This document shows, piece by piece, positions 1-7,900 of a stretch of 35,258 bases of DNA. The DNA comes from Pararoseomonas baculiformis (GTDB taxonomy: Bacteria; Pseudomonadota; Alphaproteobacteria; Acetobacterales; Acetobacteraceae), in assembly GCF_017813395.1 (NCBI RefSeq), contig NZ_JAGIZB010000031.1, forward strand, positions 1-35,258, given 5' to 3'. The translations under genes were made by a program, and so were the position numbers. The notes under the pieces are model-generated. The model did no database searches, was not told the origin of the DNA, and saw only the letters and a program-made list of their open reading frames with translations. The number at the start of each line of letters is the position of its first letter. Positions within the stretch are counted from its first letter, which is position 1.

Positions 1-260
1 CGCTCCAGCAGAACCCGATGCAGCCGGGCCCAAACCCCGGCTGCGTGCCACTCGCCCAGCCTCCGCCAGCACGTCTTGCCGCAGCAGCCCAGCTCGGTCG
101 GAACCTCATGCCATTGGATGCCCGTCCTCAGTACGAACAGGATGCCAGCCAGGGCCACGCGATCCGGTGCACGCGGTCGGCCACCTCTCGGCTTCGGCCG
201 ATCCCGCGGCAATAGCGGTTCCACCACCGCCCAGAGGTCGTCAGCAACGAGGAGGGCCAT
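1..260 (-). CDS. IS5-family transposase, N-terminal part (cut by window edge)
   Basis: An uninterrupted minus-strand frame starts with ATG at 260 and runs off the left edge after about 86 codons. The protein begins MALLVADDLWAVVEPLLP and contains RGGRPRAPDRVALAGILF, then LRTGIQWHEVP and CCGKTCWRRLGEW. These are hallmarks of the N-terminal DUF4096-type region of IS5-family (IS427-like) DDE transposases, which precedes the catalytic domain. A GGAGGG stretch lies just upstream of the ATG. The catalytic residues would lie outside the window, so intactness cannot be judged. The element's end is probably between 261 and about 300, but I could not define its terminal repeat. Confidence 0.85.
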   Translation of the reverse strand, partial: MALLVADDLWAVVEPLLPRDRPKPRGGRPRAPDRVALAGILFVLRTGIQWHEVPTELGCCGKTCWRRLGEWHAAGVWARLHRVLLE

Positions 261-266
261 CCCTCC

Positions 267-424
267 TCAACGCCTCAGCCCGAGTTTTGTCCCCAGCTTT
301 AAGGATGCCTGCGGCCGATCCTTTCCAGCCCACTGGTACCGCGCCGGCTTCGACAGCTTCTTGACGGTTCCGTCGACAACCCCTCGCTTGAGCCATGCGC
401 TGACCTGATACCAGATCTCTTTGA
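267..424 (-). pseudogene. Unidentified 3' gene remnant between two IS elements
   Basis: Between the IS630 transposase stop (425) and the IS5 transposase start (260), one minus-strand frame stays open and ends at 267. Its translation includes EIWYQVSAWLKRGVVDGTVK and KLSKPARYQWAGKDRPQ, then KLGTKLGLRR and a stop. The composition (hydrophobic and aromatic residues spaced like a folded domain, basic tail) looks protein-like. I do not recognise the family and there is no start codon in context. It may be the C-terminus of a gene interrupted by the IS630 insertion, or chance coding inside an IS terminus. Confidence 0.3.
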
Positions 425-1498
425 TCACGACCTGTAGGCCCAGTCGCGCAGCCCGATGGACATGATGCGCCAGGGCTGTTCTGTGAGCTTGTTCCAGGCG
501 TCGCAGCAGTGGTCGACGATGTTGTCGTAGGACCGGAAGACCCGGTTGGAGAGCCAGTTGTCGCGCATGAACTGCCAGACATTCTCCATGACGTTGAGTT
601 CGGGGCACTTGGGTGGCAGCGGCGCGAGTGTGATGTTGGGTGGAACCGCGACCTTGTCGGAGAGGTGCCATCCGGCTTGGTCGAGCAGCAGGACGGCGTG
701 CGCTCCTGGCGCCACCGTGGCGGCGATCTCGGCCAGGTGCAGGTTCATCGCCTCGGTGTTGCAGTGAGGCAGGACCAGGGCCGCGCCCTTGCCCTCCTTG
801 GGACAGATTGCGCCGAAGATGTAGGTCGGTTCGGGGCACTGCGCCGAACGGGCGCTGGTCCTGCGGAGCGCTGGGCCGGGTACCGCGCCTGGCCCAGCGG
901 CGGGTGATCTTGTTCTTCTGTCCGAACCGGGCTTCGTCGGCGAACCAGATTTCTAGACCGGAGGGCTGGACACCCTTCTCGCGCGCGATCTTATCCAGCG
1001 TTGCGGGGAAGGTGTTTTAAAAAGCTCGACCGCGCCGTCAGCCTGGGCGTGGTGGCGCGGCCGGGCGGAGAGCTTGCGCCAGCCCAGAGCGCGCAGCTCC
1101 CGGCTCAGCGTCTGCTTGGCGATGCTGACCTTGTGATCCTCCCAGAGCCACTGGCACAGATCGACCAGGCGCCAACGCACCACGCCATGTACGGCGGGCA
1201 TCGGACCGCTCTCCAGCACGGCCGCCAGCGCTGCACGGTGAGCGTCCGTCAGCCGGGAGGGCTGGCCAGGAGCCTTGCGGTCAACGAGGCCATCGGGACC
1301 GGCGCTGTTGAACTTCAGCACTCAGTCCCGGACGATCTGCAGCGTCACGCCGCCGATCTTGGCCGCCTCGGTCCGGCTCGCACCATCGTAAACCGCAGCC
1401 AGCGAAAGCAGGCGCCGGGCCTGAGCCGCATCCTTCGTCCGCCGCGCCGCCACACGCAACCGAGCCGCGTCGAAGTCACCGCGAAGCGGAATGGCCAT
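425..1498 (-). pseudogene. IS630-family transposase, broken by nonsense and frameshifts
   Basis: The reading starts at ATG 1498 (MAIPLRGDFDAARLRVAARR) with an N-terminal helix-turn-helix region (ASRTEAAKIGGVTLQIVRD). It ends at TGA 425-427. The DDE_3 catalytic core is recognisable in pieces: IWFADEARFGQKNK (first Asp, near 925-965), LLLDQAGWHLSDK (second Asp, near 680) and CPELNVMENVWQF (Glu, near 590). Three lesions interrupt it. A TGA sits at 1322-1324 where the family has Trp (RD-W-VLKFNS). A frameshift lies in the A/T run around 1012-1022. A second frameshift lies near 840-850, before the segment MNLHLAEIAATVAPGAHAVL. The element should therefore be inactive unless complemented in trans. 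It lies directly against the truncated IS3 copy, so it probably inserted into that element. Confidence 0.85.
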
Positions 1499-1541
1499 GA
1501 CGAACCTCCACCGTTCGCCATCTTGAATCACAATCCGGCCC

Positions 1542-1560
1542 CGTGGGGGAATCCCCCACG
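1542..1560. repeat. 19-bp perfect palindrome at IS630/IS3 junction
   Basis: CGTGGGGGA and TCCCCCACG are perfect 9-bp inverted arms around a single central A. The palindrome sits between the IS630 transposase start (1498, leftward) and the surviving IS3 transposase reading frame (rightward). It could be a terminator-like hairpin or part of an IS end. No T-run follows, so intrinsic termination is not well supported. Confidence 0.5.
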
Positions 1561-1566
1561 AGAGTC

Positions 1567-2109
1567 ATGGTCTCAGAGACTTGGTACTATGACTTCGTCG
1601 AGGACCGCACCCGGGATGGGCGCAGGTTCCGCATGCTAAATGTCGTGGATGAGTTCACCCGCGAGTGCCTGGCCATCCGGGTAGGCCGACAACTCAGGGC
1701 CGCCGACGTGATCGATGTGCTGTCCGACCTGTTCATCCTGCGCGGCGTGCCGGGTCATGTTCGTTCGGACAACGGGCCCGAGTTCGCCGCCACGGCCGTG
1801 AAGGGCTGGATCAGCGGCGTGGGTGTCAGGACGGCGTTCATCGAGCCCGGCAGTCTCTGGGAGAACGGCTACGTGGAAAGCTTCAACGGCAAGCTCCGGG
1901 ACGAGCTGCTGAATGCCGAGGTGTTCAACACCCTCGCCGAGGCCAAGGTCCTCATCGAAGCATGGCGGCGGCACTACAACACCGTCCGCCCGCACTCCTC
2001 GCTCCACTACCGCCCGCCCGCACCCGAGGTGCTCCTGCCATCACCTCTTCCGTCTCCCGCGGGCCATCCACCCACCAGCTCAGGACAGGCCGCAGCCATG
2101 CTCCATTAA
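1567..2109 (+). pseudogene. IS3-family (IS407-like) transposase OrfB, 5'-truncated
   Basis: This is the C-terminal integrase half of an IS3-family OrfB, with the N-terminal part and OrfA missing. Visible motifs are WYYDFVEDRT (first Asp), RSDNGPEF (second Asp), WENGYVESFNGKLRDEL (Glu) and YNTVRPHSSLHYRPP, which is the usual end of IS407-type OrfB. The frame ends with TAA at 2107-2109. The sequence CTGGACCCCATCGTGGGGCT followed by GGTCA (2119-2143) resembles the terminal repeat of this group and marks the likely right end near 2143. The IS630 copy on the left presumably replaced the rest. It cannot encode a functional transposase alone. Confidence 0.85.
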
Positions 2110-2144
2110 AAATCTGCCTGGACCCCATCGTGGGGCTGGTCAGG

Positions 2145-2534
2145 GTGGTGCGGCCGTTTCTGCAGACGGTTGAGGCGCGCGTGACGAACGACCCTCGCTA
2201 CGAGGACATCGCCCGCCATATCGCTGGAGGCCGCCCGCCTGCCCTCGGCGGGATGATGCGCCTCCTGGGTGCCGCAGCTGGGCCCTTCCGCTCCGCCGAG
2301 AGCCCCCTTGTCACGACATTCCGCAGATATCTCCGGTCTGCCCCCTCCCCGTTGAACGGCGCGCTCCTGCTTGATGGAATTCTTACCGCCTCGCTGGGAC
2401 GTCTCGCGCGCGCCAGGAACGACGCCGCCCATCTTGAAGATCCGACTGAGGCCGAGCAGGCCACTGCATTTGGGCTCATGATTGACGGAGCGGGTCCAGG
2501 CCTTTTACTCAAGGCAGTTGGCATCGCGGGCTGA
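2145..2534 (+). pseudogene. C-terminal remnant of a HEPN-like gene cut by IS3
   Basis: An open frame begins right after the IS3 right end (VVRPFLQTVEARVTNDPRYE) and stops with TGA at 2532-2534, leaving about 129 codons. It contains RLARARNDAAHLEDPTEAE, in which RNDAAH fits the R-N-X3-H form of the RX4-6H active motif of HEPN ribonucleases. The surrounding helices (LNGALLLDGILTASLGRL and EQATAFGLMIDGAGPGLLL) also suit a helical HEPN bundle. There is no start codon or ribosome-binding site, so this is a stranded 3' end whose 5' part was lost when the IS3 copy entered. The HEPN call rests on one short motif and the helical context. The family of the parent gene is not known to me. Confidence 0.5.
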
Positions 2535-2647
2535 TCTCCATGCACCTCGGCTTTTCATCGCGACCGCATGGCCTGAATAGCCTTATGGCGCGCCGTCGCC
2601 TGCGCGCGGCAGCCAGAGCGCCCACAAAACAATGGGAGGGCTAGCCG

Positions 2648-3148
2648 ATGGACGATGAGCAGACCGCGGTTGAGGCTGCCCATTAGGTGTCGCAGGTCGC
2701 CTTCGATAGGGAGCCCACGGACAGCGACTGGGGTTTCTGTGCCTACGGCGACGCGCCCGCAGCCATAGGTGGCGGCATGAGCGCGTTCTACTGGTTCGCA
2801 TCACGCGAGGAGATGCTCGACTTCATCGCGAGCCACTCTCTCTACATGAACCCACCGCGGAGCGACTTGAACCTCAATGCGGTCGAGGAAGCCCTTAATG
2901 TTCTTGTCGGACGAGTGCGCGACCGTCACCTCGACGACACGGCTGCGCTACCGGCGCTGAACGAACTGCTGAGGCATGCATCGCAGTTCACTTGGCTCGG
3001 CACGTTCCGTTCGCTCTGCTATGGCGAGACGGAGGCGGCCCGTCAGATCCCTAACGAGTTCTGGCGGCAGGATAACTCGCCGGCTGAGGTGGGAAGGGAC
3101 GAACTGGAAGATTTCCGACAGTTCCTGTATGATTACGCTGTCCGCTGA
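2648..3148 (+). pseudogene. Small unknown protein with an in-frame amber codon near its start
   Basis: The best start is ATG 2648 (MDDEQTAVEAAH), preceded by GGGAGG at 2634-2639 with ideal spacing. After 12 codons the frame meets TAG at 2684-2686 and then continues without interruption to TGA 3146-3148 (VSQVAFDREPTDSDWGFCAY and so on). A CAG-to-TAG change (Gln to stop) would explain it. The downstream part could be translated from GTG 2687, which has no Shine-Dalgarno of its own but could be reached by reinitiation. The roughly 153-residue protein is acidic and contains GGGMSAFYWFASREEMLDFI and an acidic C-terminus ending EDFRQFLYDYAVR. I do not recognise the family. It may pair with the small gene at 3230. 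Confidence 0.6.
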
Positions 3149-3229
3149 TGCTGACGGTTAGGACACTCTGACCTCAGTGCCATCATGGCCACGGCAGCAT
3201 GTCACTTTGCTCGGTAAGGACGAACGCAC

Positions 3230-3658
3230 TTGGACAACGCGAATCCCGGCAATCCCGAATTGCCTCCGCTCCCTAAGACGGAGGATCTCGAGGCGGTGCG
3301 CCGGAAGGCGAGGAAGAGGAAGGTGCCCCAGCTCCAGGTGGACGCGTATGGCCGGCTACCTGGTGTCGGCGACTTCAAGATCATCGACGTCAGCGGCACT
3401 GCCCACCTCGAATGGCAGATGCAGGACGGGGCGTGTAAGCGCTTCAGTTTTGATGAGCTCAGCCGGAATCCTGGCCTTGCTGGCGAACGGCTGGAGGTGG
3501 GTTGGCTGGTCGCGAACCTCTGGCTGCTTCAGGGTCGGCGTGTCCGGGATTCCATTCCGGGCCCCAACGAAGCCATGCGCGAGAGCGCAAGGTTCTTCGA
3601 CGCTGAGGATCGCTGGCGGCATTGGGCACAGGTGCCTGCTGGTCACATGATTTTCTGA
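3230..3658 (+). CDS. Hypothetical protein, 142 residues
   Basis: The frame opens with TTG at 3230 (MDNANPGNPELPPLPKTEDL), preceded by TAAGGA about ten bases upstream, and closes with TGA at 3656-3658. A Pro-rich N-terminus and a basic stretch (VRRKARKRKVP) lead into a globular part with VDAYGRLPGVGDFKIIDVSG and LEVGWLVANLWLLQGRRV. No signal peptide or membrane segment is visible. It lies 81 bp after the amber-interrupted gene on the same strand, so the two may form a small operon. I do not recognise the family. An ATG start is absent, but codon use and the Shine-Dalgarno support it as real. Confidence 0.6.
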   Translation: MDNANPGNPELPPLPKTEDLEAVRRKARKRKVPQLQVDAYGRLPGVGDFKIIDVSGTAHLEWQMQDGACKRFSFDELSRNPGLAGERLEVGWLVANLWLLQGRRVRDSIPGPNEAMRESARFFDAEDRWRHWAQVPAGHMIF

Positions 3659-3721
3659 CAGCGATGGACTGCGTTGCGTGGACCAGCTTGACGGCGCAGG
3701 AGGCCGTTGGCGGGTCCGCGG

Positions 3722-3862
3722 TCACGCGAGCCGGACGTACTCCGGGCGTCCAAGGTCGAGCATGCGGTTGAGTGCGCGGACGGCGATGCCCACCTCGGTC
3801 GCACGGCGCCTGTCTGTGCGCGAGCGCAGTCCGCTGTCCATAAGCGCCGAACCAGGACCCCT
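3722..3862 (-). pseudogene. 3' remnant of an IS5-family (IS903-like) transposase
   Basis: A minus-strand frame ending with TGA at 3722-3724 reads GLRSRTDRRRATEVGIAVRA, then LNRMLDLGRPEYVRLA. This aligns by eye with the end of the other IS5-family transposase in this window (RQTAEVQIRCAILNTFNALG): the pattern TEV-I--R-LN----LG-P is shared. Only about 45 residues are recognisable and no catalytic residue remains. It fills most of the gap between the 142-residue gene and the SIR2-like gene, and nothing else is seen in 3659-3948. Confidence 0.55.
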
Positions 3863-3948
3863 CCGATAACCGATCTCAACCCACTGATCTCAAGTAAGAT
3901 TCCGGCCAACGGGTGGGCTCCCGATGAGCGCCGATCGGGACCCCACCC

Positions 3949-4749
3949 TCACGTCAACCTTCTGTATTGAATCAACACCGCAAACCGGTTTTGGGCAGGG
4001 TCCCGATTCAGCGATTCTTCACACTCTGCGATGAGGCTCACGAAGTAGCTCCCCGCGAGGCCACTGCCGACGAAGAGCAGGGAGCGGCGGCGGAACACCT
4101 CCGAGAAGACGCGCCGGAATGATTGGCTGGAGTTGATGGCGTGCTGTCACTGCTGGTGCCCGACGAGGATCTCGTCGAACAGCGAGGGCGCAGTCGGCTC
4201 CCCACTCTGGCTGGCGGCAGAGTCGCCGCAGACATGGCCCTGGATGTACCAGACGATCGGGGCGTCTAGCGCGTCGAGCGAGCGGAGGACCTGGACGCAG
4301 TCCTGCGGCGACCTGCCGAGCAGGCGTGGCTGCTTCTCTCTCCACTGCTGGCGGAGCGCGCGCGGGACCACGTCGTCATAGTTGGTCGTGACGACGAGCG
4401 GCCAGGAGAACGAAGCGAGGACAACCGCCTGGGGCGGGAGCGCCGGGAAAGTGGGGGCGTGCAGCGCGGCTCGGATCCGGCGGCGCCTCTCCTCGGCAGG
4501 GAGGAGCCGGAGCCACGCGGCCACCCGGTCGGCGACCCGGTACAAGCCCTCGGGATCGGCACCACCAGGGACCGACGCGGCCCCGACGCCGAACTCGGCG
4601 TAGAGCGCGTCGATGAATTGCAGCCAGCTCCGGCAGTGTGGCCGGCTCAGGCCCGCGCCGACGAAGGGAACAAGGCGGCCTGCTTCCCGCGCGGCATGGA
4701 GCCCGGGCAGGACCTCCTCTAGCTCCTTCGTCGTGCCGAGGACCGTCAC
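3949..4749 (-). pseudogene. SIR2-like (predicted NADase) protein with one internal stop
   Basis: The likely start is GTG 4749 (VTVLGTTKELEEVLPGLHAA), with GGGAGGT seven bases upstream. SIR2 hallmarks follow: the NAD-binding VPFVGAGLSRP at residues 27-37, VVTTNYDDV near 120-128, and YIQGHVCGD near 168-176 with the catalytic-type His. TGA at 4147-4149 (codon 201) interrupts the frame, which then continues for 66 codons with QHAINSSQSFRRVFSEVF and LLFVGSGLAGSYFVSLIAE, the normal C-terminal part of SIR2_2-type proteins. A single base change therefore split an otherwise complete gene of about 266 codons. In defence systems such SIR2 domains deplete NAD+ as an abortive-infection effector. It lies 151 bp behind druE on the same strand, so it may have been its effector partner. 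Read-through or a shortened active product is possible but unproven. Confidence 0.8.
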
Positions 4750-4900
4750 GCAACCGACCTCCCTACCTGGCTTTCGCTGCCTCGAACGGGCTGCCGACCG
4801 GAAGGTGCGCGGCGTGCAGCGCGGCGCGGACCGGATGTTCCCTCGAGGTCCTGCCATCTACCCTTGCCGGATCGGTAGTCCGTGACCGCAGGAGCGTCCA

Positions 4901-7900
4901 TCAGACCGTAAGGTCCACGAAGATCTCGGTGGCCTTCCCCGGCTCACCCACTACCGATACGCCGGTCCTAAGGAGGTCTGCACCCTGGCGCGCGGCGCCG
5001 GCACTGAAGTCGAACGGCACGCGGCGCTCGGGCATCCAGTGCCCGAAGCCGTGGTCCAGCAGGACCTCCATAGCGCCGTGCTCCGCCGACTCGAGCCGCA
5101 GGCGCCGCGCGTGCGGCAGCCCGCGGCGGTCGGCGGTCTCCAGGTGGACGTCGAAGCCAGCGTGCCCGAGGACGGCCTTGAGCACGTCGTCCCGGGTGTT
5201 CAGGTTCGGCCAGTCGTCCCGAAGGCCCGAGGACATGCCCGAACGGCGATCGTACCGGTCTGAGAGCGTCATCAGCTGCAGCGGTAGTCGGCGCCCCGCG
5301 GTGCGCGGCACCGGTGCCGCCGCCAGGACTGAGTGCAGCATGCGGACCACAAGGGGCGAGAACAGGTAGCGGTCGCCGTAGGCGATCCGCTCCACGCGAG
5401 GGCTGCGCGCCAGCCAACCGGAGACGGCGGGAAGGCGACCGATGGCAGCCCAGAACCGCTGTCCGAAGCCGCCGACCGGGCCGTCGAGGTCGGTCCCGAC
5501 CGAGAGGCGGTGCATCGTCGGACGCAGGCGCTGCACGATCGAGGCGAGGTCAGCCTGGCCTCCCTCGCACACCGGCGAGGCTGGAAGCGACGCGCGCACG
5601 ACGGCCTCCGGAGGTTGAGCGCTGACCGACGCGGCCTCGGCGTCGAGCGTCGCCCACGCCAGGCATCCCTGGCGGCTACTGACCGCGGCGAGGAGCGTCC
5701 CGGGACTGGGCTCCGCGCTCCAGGCCGCCAGCCGCACCGTGGGGCCGGCCCGGTCCACCAGGGCCTTCAGGGCGACCGCGTCCTCGAAGGAGAGGGCCGC
5801 CATCGTCGCTGGGGCAGCGAGCAGCGTCACCGCTCGCCCGTCGCGTCCCAGCCGCTCGAGCAGCGGCGTCGCCCACCACGGGATCAGGTCCCACTCGCCA
5901 GGGCGACCGTGGAGCAGGAGGTGCAGTCCCGCAGCCGGGCGCGACGCCATCGCGCGCTCGACCTCCAGCGGCAGGGGAGCCGCAGCCACGCGCTGGTCCG
6001 CGGCCTCCGCGAAGAGTCGCGCGCGGGCCGGCAGCACGAGGCCGGCGAGCACGGCGTCCAGGGCGGCCGCCGCAGCCCGCCGGTCCAGCAGGTCCACGAC
6101 GCGCCCCGTGTCCCTGCGGACCAGGCATGAGGGGCAGGCGCTCTCGCAGCGGGGGTTGCTGCACTGCAGGACCTCCCTGGCTCGCCGCAGCAGGTCGGTC
6201 AGCTCCGCTCCCGCGCTCGTCGCGTATCCGGCGCCGCCCGGCGCCGTGTCGAGCAGGAAGACCGACCACCGCGGCTGCTCTCCCGGCTCGGGAAGCCGGT
6301 CGACGTGCCAGCCTACCTCCTCTCGCTCGACCCCGAGCCGGCGGCATAAGGCCTCGCGGAGCGCCACCGCGACGGTCGTCGCAAGCGCCTCGTCCTCTAG
6401 CGCGGCGAGCTGCAGCTCGAAGAGGTCCGTCTGCCTCTGGTACCCGAGGGCGATGTGCCGCTGCACCGCGAAGCCGCGGTCGGGACCGTCGCACTGGGGC
6501 CGCCGCCGACGATGGCCGCGCAGCGGGGCGTGCCGGGCGAGGCGCGCGGGGAGCGCGATCGGAGCCCCCTCCCTCGCCTCCGAGGCCTCGGGCTCCGCTC
6601 TCCCGCATGCAAGGCAGAGCGCGTAGCCGTGGCCCGTCGGCCCCCGGCTGAGTGCCATGATCGTGCCTTCCGAGCTCGCGCGTGCGCGGCCGAGGTCCGG
6701 GTTCTCCAGGGCGGTCCAGGACGTCCCGCGGGCGGACACGACGGGCCTCGGCGGCGGGACGAAGGCCACGGAGTCGACCGCGTTGGACGGCGGCTCGAGG
6801 AGGTCGGTCGAGAATCCCGGCGGCTGCAGCACCCGTTCGCTCTTGATCGTTGCCGACCCGCAGGCGCTGCAGGCCTCCGGCCGGCGCGGCGCCGAGCCCG
6901 CGGCGCCGCACCCGCCGCAGCGCCAGAACCACCGAACCGCCTGGACCTCCCTGCTCTCCTCCTCGCTCGCCGGCCGCTTCCAGTTCAGCGTCACGCCGGC
7001 GGAGCGGTACGCGATTCCGTCGACGACGACGTCGGCGCCCGGCGCGTACTCCCGAATGGCCATGTCGAGCTGTCGGGTCGGGAAGCGTCGCGCGCGCGCG
7101 CCTGCGTCCTCTCTCTCCCGCGCCGCACCCCGCTCCTGGTCCGCCGGGGACAGGGCCACGAACGGCACCACGTCGGTCGGGAAGCCGTGCCCCGGCAGGA
7201 AGCCGGCGCGTGCGAGGTCGCCCAGGAGGAACTCCCCGTCCATGCGCTTGAGCTGGAGCTCGATCGCCCGCCGCGCGGCCTCGATGTCCGTCGCCTCGAG
7301 GTCCTCTGCCAGCGCCTGCCGCTCCGCGAGCCAGGCCTCGGCTCGTGGCGAAAGTGCGTCCGCACTGCGCTGAGCGACGTCAGCCACCCCCGACAGCGCG
7401 GTCCTCGCGAGGAGCCGAGGCAGCGCCTCGCTGACGACCTGGTCGTGCAGGGCGTCGGCCCGCAGCCAGCCGACGAAGCGCTTCCACGGCGCCGCGTCTC
7501 CAGCCTCCGGGCCGAAGAAATCCCCGGCCTCCAGGAGCAGTCCGTTGGCGTCGATCAGGCGCAGGAATCGGCCGAGGAGGAGCGCGTTGACGTGCCGCTG
7601 CACGAGGGGTCGGCTATCCAGCGCGACCCGCGGCGGCGCGATGGCCTCGCGGAGGGGCGCACCCGGGGCGTCGAAGGCGTGCCAGCCGAGCGGTGTGTCG
7701 GGGCAGTAGGTGAACGCCACGGAGAGCGACTCCCCTCGGCGCCCCGCCCGCCCGACGCGCTGGCGGTAGGAGGCGGGCGACGGGGGGACGTTGGCCATGG
7801 CGACCGTGGTGATCCCGCCGATGTCCACGCCCATCTCCATCGTCGTGGAGCAGTTCAGCACGTTGATGCGGCCCGCCTTGAAGCGCTGCTCGTAGTCCCG

